A stretch of DNA of 64,000 nt. It comes from Thermoflavifilum thermophilum (GTDB taxonomy: Bacteria > Bacteroidota > Bacteroidia > Chitinophagales > Chitinophagaceae). Under the pieces are notes generated by a model. It searched no databases, was not told the origin of the DNA, and saw nothing but the letters and a program-made list of their open reading frames with translations. Location: contig NZ_FPCJ01000001.1 of NCBI RefSeq assembly GCF_900116565.1, positions 2,724,540 through 2,788,539 of the forward strand. Reading direction: 5' to 3'. Positions 1 to 9,449 of this stretch are shown here, piece after piece. Each line of letters opens with the position of its first letter. The first letter of the stretch is position 1. A program made the translations under genes and the position numbers.

Positions 1-31
1 CACGAAGGTTAACCCATAAAAATGACGACAC

Positions 32-784
32 ATGCACATCCATATTGCTGAAGATCTGAACGACCTGAGCCGGAAATATGCCTATTGGCTCATTGAACAT
101 ATCCGATATACCCTGCAGAAAAAATCTTCTTCGCCCGCTGAAAAGCAAATCTATACCTGGGCTTTATCCGGTGGCAGCACCCCTCAGCATCTGTTTCAGT
201 TGCTAAGCAAATCTCCCTTCAAGGAGCAGATTCCCTGGGAAAAGCTGCATATTTTCTGGGGCGATGAACGGCTGGTGCCTTTTCATGATTCCCGCAACAA
301 TGGCAAAATGGCTTACGACCTGCTGTTGCAGCACGTGCCGGTAATATCCAGTCAGGTACATTACATTCCAACTGAAATGAAGCCTGAAGAAGCTGCCCAG
401 GCTTATGAAAAAATCCTGCATCGCTATTTTGATGAGCAGGGATTCAGCTTTGATCTGGTCATGCTGGGTATGGGCACCAACGGACATACCCTATCTTTAT
501 TCCCGCATACGGATGTCATTCATGAAAAAGAAAAATGGGTGAAAGCTGTATTTGTGGATGAACTTTCCATGTATCGCATCACGTTAACTCCTGTTATCGT
601 CAATCGTGCATTCTGCGCTACTTTCCTGGTTTCAGGAAAAGATAAGGCCGATATGCTGAAAAAAGTATTGCAAGGCCCGTATCAACCCGATGCATATCCT
701 GCACAAATCATTCGCCTGACCAACAACGAATTGCATTGGTTTGTGGATCGCGATGCGGCCAGTGAGTTAACGCTCTCTGAATGA
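32..784 (+). CDS. pgl: 6-phosphogluconolactonase (DevB/SOL type)
   Basis: Hydrolyses 6-phosphoglucono-1,5-lactone to 6-phosphogluconate in the oxidative pentose phosphate pathway, in the cytosol. The 250-residue protein has the normal family length. It shows the NagB/RpiA-like sugar-phosphate fold signatures: a GGSTP phosphate loop near residue 46, WGDERLVP near residue 76 and a GMGTNGHTLSLFP segment near residue 146. It starts with ATG and has no signal peptide. Only 31 bases lie upstream, so a partner such as glucose-6-phosphate dehydrogenase, the usual neighbour in Bacteroidota, cannot be seen. It is unrelated in fold to the lactonase-family gene at 24.9 kb. Confidence 0.93.
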   Translation: MHIHIAEDLNDLSRKYAYWLIEHIRYTLQKKSSSPAEKQIYTWALSGGSTPQHLFQLLSKSPFKEQIPWEKLHIFWGDERLVPFHDSRNNGKMAYDLLLQHVPVISSQVHYIPTEMKPEEAAQAYEKILHRYFDEQGFSFDLVMLGMGTNGHTLSLFPHTDVIHEKEKWVKAVFVDELSMYRITLTPVIVNRAFCATFLVSGKDKADMLKKVLQGPYQPDAYPAQIIRLTNNELHWFVDRDAASELTLSE

Positions 785-968
785 GAAGGCTGAAACTGGC
801 ATGATCTATTGAAGTTTGGTTTACTACTCGTATTTTAACCATCTTCATCCTTCGCATTATAGCATCTGTTTGCTGACAGGCTGATTCTTCACAATCATGA
901 AAGATACAGATGATTGATGATCCGTTATGTTCAATAGCATAAAGCGTGCGTACACCAAGCTTACACAT
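708..968 (-). pseudogene. possible remnant of a small DUF4242-like protein
   Basis: An 86-codon ATG-started frame on the minus strand fills most of the gap between pgl and tRNA-Pro, and its 3' part overlaps the end of pgl. Residues 5-45 (G-V-R-T-L-Y, then I-I-C-I-F, then a helix rich in E, A and Q) resemble from memory the C-terminal half of DUF4242 nickel-binding-type proteins. The N-terminal half of that family is missing and the tail looks unrelated. It may be a decayed fragment or a chance frame; confidence is low. Confidence 0.2.
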
Positions 969-1031
969 CGTTAGGCATAGCGGGATTGGCTGGGAATGGA
1001 AAATGAAAAAGCCGATGAAATCCTGGCTGAG

Positions 1032-1105
1032 TCGGGAAGACTGGATTCGAACCAGCGACCCCCACGTCCCGAACGTGGTGCGCTACCGGGCTGCGCTACT
1101 TCCCG
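1032..1105 (-). tRNA. tRNA-Pro (anticodon CGG)
   Basis: Read on the minus strand this folds as a full cloverleaf. A 7-bp acceptor stem CGGGAAG pairs with CTTCCCG and is followed by discriminator A. The anticodon arm is CCACG-TTCGGGA-CGTGG, giving anticodon CGG. The T arm has GGTTCGAATCC. No CCA is encoded; the bases after the discriminator differ. Length is 74 without CCA. A TATCTTTG box lies ten bases upstream of the mature 5' end. Confidence 0.96.
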
Positions 1106-1115
1106 AATGACCAGG

Positions 1116-1123
1116 CAAAGATA
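1116..1123 (-). promoter_or_regulatory. -7 box of the tRNA-Pro promoter
   Basis: On the minus strand the sequence is TATCTTTG, an exact match to the Bacteroidota -7 consensus TAnnTTTG. It ends ten bases before the mature tRNA 5' end, the right distance for a short 5' leader. No convincing TTTG -33 box is seen at 19-21 bases. Confidence 0.6.
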
Positions 1124-1188
1124 GGATGTTCAGATCAAACTATCATGGTTGGATGCCGGTAAAAACAACAAGGCTGATAAAATTATCC

Positions 1189-2994
1189 CTATTCGCGGAT
1201 GCTCACCTCATACAGGCTATGATTGGCTTTCACGGTTTCCGGGCTCATCAGCTTCAGGATTTTCCGATCATAGGTCATAAATCCGTTGACTTCTACTTCC
1301 ACATCAGTCAGCTGGGTATAGACAGCTGCACACAAGCCCTGACGGATGAGATCGGGCAATTGATTGATGAGATCTATGTATGCCTTCCGCAAAGCATTTG
1401 TATCGGGAAATGATACGTAACCCCAGTTTTGTTTAGGTTGCCAGGTATGTCCCTCGATGGGCAATCCTAATCCGCCATACTCGCCCAACACACGGGCACG
1501 ATGGTCGTGCTTATCTTCCGGAATGCCGGGCCCGGGATATTTATGCATATCTTCCACATCGCCGGCACCGGCAAAATCAAACCAGCCACTGGCGCCATCT
1601 ACGAGCCTTGTAGGATCATATTTCTTCACCCAGTTATCAATGGCAATGGTTTGAAATTGTCCCCATCCTTCATTAAACGGTACCCACATGATGATGCTGG
1701 GATGGTTGAAATGCTGATCAATCATGGCTTTTAGTTCTTCCTGGAAATCGAGCGCCGATTGAGCCGAGCGGATGATTTCTCCGTGGTCGTTCCGTCGTTG
1801 TTCGTTCAGGTCGCCGCTGGGCATATCCTGCCAGACCAGAATCCCCAGCTTATCGCACCAGTAATACCAGCGTTGCGGCTCTACTTTCACATGCTTGCGC
1901 AATAAGTTGTAACCAAAGGCTTTTACCTGATATAAATCAAAGCGGATTGCCGAATCAGTTGGGGGCGTATATAATCCATCAGGCCACCAGCCTTGATCGA
2001 GAAAACCTAATTGAAACAGAAAATGATGATTCAGCATGATGCGGGGAATGCCGGCTGCATCGCGTTCCACGCTGATCTGCCGCATGCCCATGTAGCTGTG
2101 TACCTCATCTGTTTGTTTTCCATTTTGCCAAAGCTGCACGGTAACATCATACAGGAAGGGATCATCGGGCGACCACAAGTGGGGCGAAGGAATCTGCAAT
2201 CGGATATTTTCACCTGCAACCGCTTCTGCATGAGCAATCTCTTTTCCTCGATCATACACAATCACACGCACACGATCATTTGCATGGATATGGGATAATT
2301 GGGTTTCTACATCGCAAATTTTGCGGTCTATGTCTGGAAAATATTTCAGTGATACGATATGAGTTTCGGGCACGGGTTCCAGCCAGACGGTTTGCCAGAT
2401 GCCCGTGACGGCGGTGTACCAGATGCCCTCGGGATGTTCCACCTGCTTGCCGCGGGGTTGATATCCGGCATCGGTGGGATCCCAGACACGCACCATCAGT
2501 TCGTTGCTATCCGGCTTGAGGTAAGAAGTAATATCGAAAGAAAAAGCATCATAGCCGCCCTCGTGCGTGCCTACGAGTTGACGATTCACATACACCTCAG
2601 CCTGCCAGTCAACCGCATCGAAATGCAACAGAATATGTTTATTTTTCCAGGAAGCAGGAATCATGAATTTCTTCTCATACCACAATGCCTGGTCAGCACG
2701 CACATTTTTACCTACACCAGAAAGCGCCGATTCAATGGCAAAAGGCACCAGGATTTGTCCATCCCAGTGTGGGGGAAATCGATCGTCCAGCACATCGGTG
2801 AGTGCATAATGCCACAGGCCGTTCAGGTTCATCCATGCTTTTCTTTCCATTTGGGGTCGCGGATACTCCGGCCAGGGAAGTTGTGGGTTCACCTGTTGTG
2901 CAAAATCGGTCATCACATGATGTCCTACCGGGTGCCATTGAGCAAACGAAGGAATAGCCAGCCATAGTAAAGCAATAAACGTGTATATTTTCAT
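1189..2994 (-). CDS. glycoside hydrolase family 2 protein, secreted
   Basis: A retaining exo-glycosidase of the GH2 clan (beta-galactosidase, beta-glucuronidase or beta-mannosidase-like; specificity not readable). A signal peptide covers residues 1-18, ending in SFA. A sugar-binding jelly-roll domain (about 45-205) is followed by an Ig-like domain (about 210-305) and a TIM barrel. The acid/base Glu is probably E442 in FNEGWG and the nucleophile E505 in LGEYGG. At 601 residues it is shorter than LacZ and lacks the C-terminal small-chain domain. It is the last gene of the polysaccharide locus and follows the GH3 gene by 115 bases. A terminator-like hairpin lies just ahead of its start codon, leaving no room for a separate promoter. 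Confidence 0.9.
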   Translation of the reverse strand: MKIYTFIALLWLAIPSFAQWHPVGHHVMTDFAQQVNPQLPWPEYPRPQMERKAWMNLNGLWHYALTDVLDDRFPPHWDGQILVPFAIESALSGVGKNVRADQALWYEKKFMIPASWKNKHILLHFDAVDWQAEVYVNRQLVGTHEGGYDAFSFDITSYLKPDSNELMVRVWDPTDAGYQPRGKQVEHPEGIWYTAVTGIWQTVWLEPVPETHIVSLKYFPDIDRKICDVETQLSHIHANDRVRVIVYDRGKEIAHAEAVAGENIRLQIPSPHLWSPDDPFLYDVTVQLWQNGKQTDEVHSYMGMRQISVERDAAGIPRIMLNHHFLFQLGFLDQGWWPDGLYTPPTDSAIRFDLYQVKAFGYNLLRKHVKVEPQRWYYWCDKLGILVWQDMPSGDLNEQRRNDHGEIIRSAQSALDFQEELKAMIDQHFNHPSIIMWVPFNEGWGQFQTIAIDNWVKKYDPTRLVDGASGWFDFAGAGDVEDMHKYPGPGIPEDKHDHRARVLGEYGGLGLPIEGHTWQPKQNWGYVSFPDTNALRKAYIDLINQLPDLIRQGLCAAVYTQLTDVEVEVNGFMTYDRKILKLMSPETVKANHSLYEVSIRE

Positions 2995-3015
2995 GATGCA
3001 TGAATTTACGATAGC

Positions 3016-3039
3016 AAAAAAGCCGCGAAGAATCGCAGC
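3016..3039 (-). terminator. intrinsic terminator or attenuator between GH3 and GH2
   Basis: On the minus strand GCTGCGA and TCGCGGC form a 7-bp stem with one G-U pair and a 4-base loop, followed directly by six T. It sits between the GH3 stop and the GH2 start, ending about 21 bases before the GH2 ATG. It would end GH3 transcripts or lower GH2 expression within the operon. Confidence 0.6.
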
Positions 3040-3109
3040 TTGTTATCATTACTCCTTAAAGATCTTTTACACAACCTGTGTGTTATCACATAGGTTCTTT
3101 TCGCCTGAA

Positions 3110-5869
3110 TTATTTCACCACAAACACAGTAGAACCTGATACGCCATCCAACGTAGCCGTGATGGTAACCACGCCTTTACCTACGAATCTCACCAAGCCG
3201 TTGCGATCGACAGTGGCCACAGACGGATTGCTGCTGGAAAAAGTAAAAGCCGCTTTTGAAAGATCTGCAAAGGTGCCATCATTATAGGCCGCTTCCAAAA
3301 TATGATCGGCTTCCGGATGCGGTTGTTCGCGATTCGGATCTGTATCGTCGGCCAGCCATTTGTTTTTGGCTTTCAGGTTTAGTTGATCCCCTACATGATA
3401 TATCAAGGCTTCAGGCTGAAGGGTTACATGTGCCACCCGGCGGGTGAAATCGCCCGCCATATGCACAAGAGCGGAATCTACTGCATCTCTTGCATTTTGA
3501 CCGAGCTCAATTTGATAGTCACCAGGATATACGATCTGTCGCATTTTTTGTTCATCCCAGAATGACAATTGCATACCATGTATATGAAGTGTGATGTGCT
3601 GCGTTTCGCCTGGAGCAAGCACCCGTGTTTTCTGGAAACCCTTCAACTGTTTGGAAGGCATTTCTTTTCCGGATATTTTGGGTGGTTTTACATACAATTG
3701 TGCAACAGTTGATCCGGGTAATGAGCCTACATTGGTTACGTCAAATTGGATGGTAAGGCTATCATCGGGAGTCATGGATGAAGGTGTTACCGAAAAATTG
3801 GAATAGGCAAACCGGGTGTAACTTAATCCATAACCAAACGGATATTGCGGCGTTTTTGTGAAATACATATAAGTCCGTCCTAATCCATCGGTATTTCTGG
3901 GATTTAAATAATAATTCGATTTATCGGGCAGCTGAAAATCATTGACATACCAGGTGAAGTTTAAATGTCCGCTGGGATTATGATCGCCGGTTAACACATG
4001 TGCCAGTGCCGTACCCTGAAATTCACCATTGTAGCCGCTAAAGATGATAGATGGAAAATACCTTTGTACCAGGCTGATATCCATGGGACCGGTAGCCTGC
4101 ATGACGAGAATCATGTGTGGATTTCCTAATTGTGCTACCTGATAAATTAAATCAGATTGATTACCCGGAATCATCAGATTCGCCCGGTCAAACCCTTCGC
4201 GCGATACGGCTTCATCCGTGCCAATATACACAATCACCAAATCAGCTTGTTTGATATCTGATTGGGTTTTTTCGTTTAACCATGCAGGTTGTGAAGCCGT
4301 TGTGGATGTGGCCGTGCTATCGAAGATCACCTCAATATCGGGATTTTTTTGTTTAAATACTTGTGTGATGCCTTCCACGGGACTGACCTGATGACGTGGA
4401 CTTCCGGAATAGCCACCTAAAATCACTTTATTGGCCAGATCACCTACAATGACCACCCGATGAAGTTGTTCCGGGTGTACCGGTAAAAGCGTTTGCTGAT
4501 GAGAGAGGGTATCGTTTTTGAGCAGTACCCAGGTATTCTCGGCAACTTCTTCAGCCAATTGTTGATGTGCCGGGCTTTCAATCACGTCTTTGGTGATGCC
4601 GGTATAAGGAACCTGGTTGGGTGGATCAAATTCACCGGTTTTCATCCGAATTGTAAATACATCTGTGAGCGCGCGGTCGATGACGCCTTTGCTCAGTACA
4701 CCTGCGCGGATGGCTTCTTCTATATTCGATAACGTGTATTCTGCTCCTGTACAGTTCAGGCAGGTACCTGCACGCAAAGCAAAAGCTTGTCCACCCGCAG
4801 CACCTGATAGCGTATCGTGTGTGCGCTGATTAATCCACACAATCTTTGATTGGCCATCAGGTCGATATATTTTTCGAATATGCCATCCTGGCGGCGCCCA
4901 GAAATGACCATAAGGATATTCAAGATAAGTAGTACCCACGGCACCACAGTCGGATGTCGTATATCCATCAAATCCATAGGTGCGTTTGGCCAGCACGTTA
5001 ATCGTGTAGGTGTTAGCTACAGCTGGCGTGCCGTTGATGGCGTTGTAGGCCGTCATGATGCCGGCCACATGGGCTTTTTCGATCAAATATCTGAAGGTGG
5101 CTGTGTAATAATTACGAATCGTTTCATCATCGGCATTGGAGGATATGCCTGTACGGTTGTTTTCCAGGTTATTCAATGCATAATGTTTGGCTGTGGCGGC
5201 TACTTTCAAATAACCCGTTTCCGGGATGCCGTGCATGGTTTGTCCTTGCATGCCGTTCACGTAAGCAGCGGCCATGATAGAAGCCAGGTAAGGATCTTCG
5301 CCGAAAGCCTCGTCGGTACGTCCCCAGCGCGGATCGCGGTCGATGTTGATGGTAGGAGCCCAGAAGGTAAGGCTGCCATAGTTGTCCCTGGAATCACCGA
5401 GATTGTTTTGTCCGACATCAAAAAGCGATTTGTCAAGAAATCCGCGTGCTTCATCAGAAATGGCCTGGGCTTCCCGATAAATCAATTCGGGATCCCAGCT
5501 CATCGCCGTCGCAAAGTTCACCGGGAAGCTGGTGGCGTGTGGAGAGCCATAGGGAGGTTCGCGACGGTTGCTTCCATGATGCAAGTTGCCAAATAAAGCA
5601 TTCACGCCGTGTTGGGCTTCATTCCAGTAGAAATACTGCTGTACACCCAACCTGGGAATGGCCGGAGCAAAGTTGGTATGCAGTTGCCGGATTTCTTCTT
5701 CCAGCGTCATCCGCGACACCAGATCAGCAGCTCGCTCCTGGAAACTATAATGCGTATCGCGATAGATGGGCACTGAAGAGGATTGCTGTGCTGTTGCCGT
5801 AAGCGTTATACCAAGAATCATGCAGCATAGTAATATGCTAAATCCCCGGTAATTTAACTGTAAACTCAT
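3110..5869 (-). CDS. glycoside hydrolase family 3, beta-xylosidase/beta-glucosidase-like, with C-terminal Ig-like (Big_2) domain
   Basis: A secreted retaining exo-hydrolase that releases terminal sugars from beta-linked oligosaccharides. The signal peptide is about residues 1-27. The GH3 N-terminal barrel has the RDPRWGR...GEDPYL segment near residue 180, typical of the xylosidase-type branch, and nucleophile D307 in TTSDCGAVG. The GH3 C-terminal alpha/beta domain and a fibronectin-III-like domain follow. Residues of about 850-919 look like a bacterial Ig-like group 2 domain, an addition to the usual layout. An insert of roughly 45 residues rich in aromatic residues follows the nucleophile. 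Xylosidase activity is inferred from subfamily resemblance and from the neighbouring esterase; beta-glucosidase is possible. Confidence 0.9.
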   Translation of the reverse strand: MSLQLNYRGFSILLCCMILGITLTATAQQSSSVPIYRDTHYSFQERAADLVSRMTLEEEIRQLHTNFAPAIPRLGVQQYFYWNEAQHGVNALFGNLHHGSNRREPPYGSPHATSFPVNFATAMSWDPELIYREAQAISDEARGFLDKSLFDVGQNNLGDSRDNYGSLTFWAPTINIDRDPRWGRTDEAFGEDPYLASIMAAAYVNGMQGQTMHGIPETGYLKVAATAKHYALNNLENNRTGISSNADDETIRNYYTATFRYLIEKAHVAGIMTAYNAINGTPAVANTYTINVLAKRTYGFDGYTTSDCGAVGTTYLEYPYGHFWAPPGWHIRKIYRPDGQSKIVWINQRTHDTLSGAAGGQAFALRAGTCLNCTGAEYTLSNIEEAIRAGVLSKGVIDRALTDVFTIRMKTGEFDPPNQVPYTGITKDVIESPAHQQLAEEVAENTWVLLKNDTLSHQQTLLPVHPEQLHRVVIVGDLANKVILGGYSGSPRHQVSPVEGITQVFKQKNPDIEVIFDSTATSTTASQPAWLNEKTQSDIKQADLVIVYIGTDEAVSREGFDRANLMIPGNQSDLIYQVAQLGNPHMILVMQATGPMDISLVQRYFPSIIFSGYNGEFQGTALAHVLTGDHNPSGHLNFTWYVNDFQLPDKSNYYLNPRNTDGLGRTYMYFTKTPQYPFGYGLSYTRFAYSNFSVTPSSMTPDDSLTIQFDVTNVGSLPGSTVAQLYVKPPKISGKEMPSKQLKGFQKTRVLAPGETQHITLHIHGMQLSFWDEQKMRQIVYPGDYQIELGQNARDAVDSALVHMAGDFTRRVAHVTLQPEALIYHVGDQLNLKAKNKWLADDTDPNREQPHPEADHILEAAYNDGTFADLSKAAFTFSSSNPSVATVDRNGLVRFVGKGVVTITATLDGVSGSTVFVVK

Positions 5870-6357
5870 TTGTATAGAATTTTGTGATGAAAGGAAAAAT
5901 CTTGGAAATAGAGGATGGGTAAAAATAAGAATTCATTTGAAAAAAGAAAACATTACTTCTGGTGCTAATCATAAGATAGAACGGTGAAAGTGGGTGAGCA
6001 CCGATACTTAACACATTTATCCATCATTAAATAAGATAGCCAGGTAAGCAGGAAAAGGCATTTCAGGAAAGAAATAACCTTGGCAAGCATAAAGTAAAAT
6101 AAAAGAATTCATGAATCTTTTATTTTAAGTTTGCGATAAAATGTAATTTTATCCGCATAATCTACGTTTTTTTCATCATAAAAAATAGAACAGGTAATTT
6201 TCATTCATCCAGAAAAAGTTCAGAATATAAAATGATAAGAATAATTTGATGATTGACAAGATTTGTGACTTGATAAATGAAGCCAAACAAGTCAGTATTT
6301 TAGGCAAAAGAGTTGATCTATCAATTCTCCTCCCTGGATGGTTCTATATATCTTCTA
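5870..6357. other. 488-bp AT-rich gap inside the polysaccharide locus
   Basis: No credible coding frame, tRNA or strong hairpin is visible between the esterase stop and the GH3 start. The sequence is clearly AT-richer than its surroundings. No exact minus-strand TAnnTTTG box was found; the nearest is a TATGCTTG-like site around 6083-6090. The length suggests a separate promoter for the GH3-GH2 pair. Confidence 0.5.
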
Positions 6358-7518
6358 TCATTGTTTAAATAACAACATTGCAAATTCTTTTAAGCTTCTT
6401 CTCCATGTTAGAAATTCATGAGCTGTATTTGGAGAAACATAAAGTACGGCATTGATTCCAGCATTTTTTAAATCTTCAACATTCTTTCTCGGATCTCCTC
6501 CGGTGAATTCTTTTCCAAGTCTTACCAACCAGTCGATTTCCTTACTTCCATAGCTAACAAATACAAGCTTAATCTTATCCTTGAAATCCGGTATTTTACT
6601 GACATCATCGAGTGAAATTGAGGCGCCGCTGAATAAACCAATGTATGAAAATTTGTCAACATTAGATAAAGTAATCATTTTCGTTTCCATGCTACCCATT
6701 GATAAACCAGCCATTGCCCGGTGCTTTTGATCTGCGATTGTATGAAAATGTTCATCAATATATGGAATGAGCTCATTGACAAGGACAGTTTCAAAAGGTT
6801 TGATGTCGAAATCTTTTAATTGTCCAATTTTAACGTCATTTGTCATACCATAAGTCATTACTATGATAAAAGGCCTGACCTTCCCTTCAGCGATGAGGTT
6901 ATCCATAATCAAATTAACACGTCCTTGGTTAACCCAGGCTGTTTCATCTTCGCCCCAGCCATGTTGAAGATAAAGTACAGGATAGCGTTCTGAATGATTT
7001 TCGTCATAATCGGGCGGAAGATAAACGAAAGCGCGACGAATTGAATTTGTGCTTTTAGATGGGAAAAGAATCTGTACAACATGGCCATGTGGGACATCTT
7101 TTAAAGCATAAAATTCCTGGTCATGAGCCGGAACTTCAATACCACTTTCCCAGCGGGTTGATCCATAAAAATTCAAGGTTCCGGGATCATTAAAAACTCC
7201 TCCGTCAACGATAAGATGGTAATAGTGAAATCCCTCATCTACTGGATCTGCAGTTGTACCTACCCAAAATCCATCTTTTGATGGAGTAAGCATTGTTCCC
7301 TGACTTCCACCAAGTGTCGCTTTTACGCTCTGGGCCTGGGGGGCATATATGCGAAAGCGAACGTATCTCTGCGAATTTACCTGTGGATAATCCTGTCCCG
7401 GTTGATTAAGTATAGAAGGTTTAAAATCATCTTTTATAAAAGACGTATCACTCTGGGCATTGCTCCATCTGCTGAATAATAGCAAAAATGCGAAAAGGGC
7501 AAAAACGATTTTCCTCAT
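6358..7518 (-). CDS. secreted CE1-like esterase (feruloyl/acetyl-xylan esterase type) with N-terminal Ig-like domain
   Basis: An alpha/beta-hydrolase of the esterase-D/CE1 group that probably removes acyl or feruloyl groups from a plant polysaccharide. The signal peptide is residues 1-21. Residues of about 45-125 form an E-set/CBM48-like domain often found ahead of such esterases in Bacteroidota. The catalytic domain runs from about 145 to 386. It shows QHGWGEDE for the oxyanion region, nucleophile S273 in GLSMGS and a C-terminal His (H367) in the TAHEF segment. It lies 89 bases downstream of susD, and the GH3 gene follows after a long gap. The acyl group removed cannot be told from sequence. 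Confidence 0.88.
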   Translation of the reverse strand: MRKIVFALFAFLLLFSRWSNAQSDTSFIKDDFKPSILNQPGQDYPQVNSQRYVRFRIYAPQAQSVKATLGGSQGTMLTPSKDGFWVGTTADPVDEGFHYYHLIVDGGVFNDPGTLNFYGSTRWESGIEVPAHDQEFYALKDVPHGHVVQILFPSKSTNSIRRAFVYLPPDYDENHSERYPVLYLQHGWGEDETAWVNQGRVNLIMDNLIAEGKVRPFIIVMTYGMTNDVKIGQLKDFDIKPFETVLVNELIPYIDEHFHTIADQKHRAMAGLSMGSMETKMITLSNVDKFSYIGLFSGASISLDDVSKIPDFKDKIKLVFVSYGSKEIDWLVRLGKEFTGGDPRKNVEDLKNAGINAVLYVSPNTAHEFLTWRRSLKEFAMLLFKQ

Positions 7519-7607
7519 ATAAGTAAGTGGTTTTTAAAAAGAAACATATGTTATTCACTTGAAGCAGCTGTGCATAATTGTCAGTTAAAGATGCATTTTT
7601 ATATATT

Positions 7608-9422
7608 TCAATACCCAGGGTTCTGAATAATTTTTGGGTTCTGGTCGATTACACTTTGAGGAATAGGTGCCAGATACATTTTAGAATCAAAATGATGTGT
7701 GGGTGGATAGTTAATTACAATGGGCGTGTATACCCATACTCCTTTATCATCATTAGGAGATGAATTGGTGATCATCATGCCGTGTTGAGGTCTGTTTAAT
7801 ACGCTATCCGCAATTTTCCATCTGATGATATCATAGAAACGTTTGTTTTCAAAGCATAATTCTACATCTCTCTCCTGATGGATTTCAGCACGCATCTGAT
7901 CCTGCGTTAATCCGGGTTGGAGATCAGGGATGCCAGCTCTTCTTCGGATAGCATTGATGGCATCGTAAACAGATGGATCTGGTCCATAAGCCTCATTTTC
8001 AGCTTCTGCATAGCCTAAAAGAACTTCAGCATATCTGAAATAAATGAAATTTGCACCGCTTACAGGACCACCACCAGGCCTGACCAAGGGATTCAACTTT
8101 TTCTTGAAATAATATCCTGAGTTACTTACATCCCCTGTACTGAAGTTAATTTCATTCAATGAAGGATGAACTTTATCGATTCGAGTGTAAATAGTATCGG
8201 GTCTTGGCATCCAGTCCATGTAATAAGGAGCCCCATCATATACAATCCAATCGTAAAATCTGGGTTCACGATTGACATAAGGATGTTGCGGATCATATCC
8301 CGATGTGGGATCTGTAATCGGTTTGCCATTGGCCATGTAAAACCTATCAACAAGTTCCTGTGTGGGATTATAATTACCCCAGGTATAATAAGCGCCTAAA
8401 ATATACACAACTCCACCATATTGTTCAAATGTTGAACCAAGAGGGCTATTGGCTACGTATTGTCTATCCCAGATAACTTCTGAGTTATATTTATTCCCTG
8501 GAAACCACAATCCATGAGAGGATAGATCAGGGAACAGATCATAAGGGTGGCCATTCCCATATTTGTCTATAAATTGTTTGAATGTTGCTGCAGCTTCAGC
8601 CCATCTGTTTTTGTCATAGTTTCCGAAACCACAACAGGAACCAGGATTGGAACCCACAGCTGGCACTGCAGCATTAAATGCCGGAGATGCTGCAAAAAGC
8701 TGTACCCAGCCTTTCAACATTAACGCTGCTCCAATGGTAGCGCGGCCGGCATCTGCATCTGTAGGTCCATATTTTACAGCCAAATAATTATCATTAATAA
8801 TGCTATCAAGCTCGCTTACAATAAAATTTTCAGTTTCAGCAAAGCTTGCTCTAGGCCTGTACAATTGAGCACTATCCATGGTATGCCTATCAAGCTCTTC
8901 AGTAATGATAGGTACCCCCCCTACGAGTTGCCATAGATTAGCATAAAAGAATGCTCTTAAAAATCTTGCTTCATCAATTCTTTTATGCATCCAATCAGGG
9001 GAAAAGTTAGCAGCGTGCTTTCTCACCTCTTCTATAAATGTGTTACACTTCCGGATATTGGCATAGGTAGTAGCCCAGTTATAGTTATATTCACCCAATG
9101 GGCCTGCTACTCCTCCCCATACACCAAAATATGTGGTATTAGGATTTACAATTCCCTGCTTCCAATTATAGGAAGTATAATAAAAATGTTGAGCTGCATA
9201 GTCAGTAAAATTATCCATATTGTCTGGCTGGTTCTGACAATCGGGTAAATTATGGTAAATGTCGTTTAAAAATAAATCGGCTGTTGCTTCATTTGACCAT
9301 TGTGTTTGGTCAGTTAAAACAGATTTATCAGGATTATCCAGAAATTGATTTACACAGGATTCAAGGAAAAATATGGAAATCCCAAATGAATAGATAATTA
9401 TTTTATAAAATGTCTGTTTCAT
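7608..9422 (-). CDS. SusD/RagB-family outer-membrane glycan-binding lipoprotein
   Basis: A surface lipoprotein that captures oligosaccharides and delivers them to its SusC partner. The N-terminus is a lipoprotein signal with lipobox LESC at residues 19-22, followed by N-Q-F-L-D-N, the usual SusD start. Length (604) and a C-terminal tail of Y-L-A-P-I-P type followed by N-P-x-x-x-Q-N-P-G-Y are standard for the RagB/SusD family. TPR-like helices make up the body. It is 27 bases downstream of susC, in the same transcript. The glycan bound is not readable. Confidence 0.95.
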   Translation of the reverse strand: MKQTFYKIIIYSFGISIFFLESCVNQFLDNPDKSVLTDQTQWSNEATADLFLNDIYHNLPDCQNQPDNMDNFTDYAAQHFYYTSYNWKQGIVNPNTTYFGVWGGVAGPLGEYNYNWATTYANIRKCNTFIEEVRKHAANFSPDWMHKRIDEARFLRAFFYANLWQLVGGVPIITEELDRHTMDSAQLYRPRASFAETENFIVSELDSIINDNYLAVKYGPTDADAGRATIGAALMLKGWVQLFAASPAFNAAVPAVGSNPGSCCGFGNYDKNRWAEAAATFKQFIDKYGNGHPYDLFPDLSSHGLWFPGNKYNSEVIWDRQYVANSPLGSTFEQYGGVVYILGAYYTWGNYNPTQELVDRFYMANGKPITDPTSGYDPQHPYVNREPRFYDWIVYDGAPYYMDWMPRPDTIYTRIDKVHPSLNEINFSTGDVSNSGYYFKKKLNPLVRPGGGPVSGANFIYFRYAEVLLGYAEAENEAYGPDPSVYDAINAIRRRAGIPDLQPGLTQDQMRAEIHQERDVELCFENKRFYDIIRWKIADSVLNRPQHGMMITNSSPNDDKGVWVYTPIVINYPPTHHFDSKMYLAPIPQSVIDQNPKIIQNPGY

Positions 9423-9449
9423 ATTTCATGAATTTTATTGTTCAACTAA

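Noticed and set aside
4850-5596. 248-codon plus-strand frame inside the GH3 gene
   Set aside because: It is antisense to strongly conserved GH3 sequence and its translation resembles no family.
6126-6133. TAAGTTTG box on the plus strand
   Set aside because: It matches TAnnTTTG, but no plus-strand gene follows and the sequence is AT-rich, so a chance match is likely.
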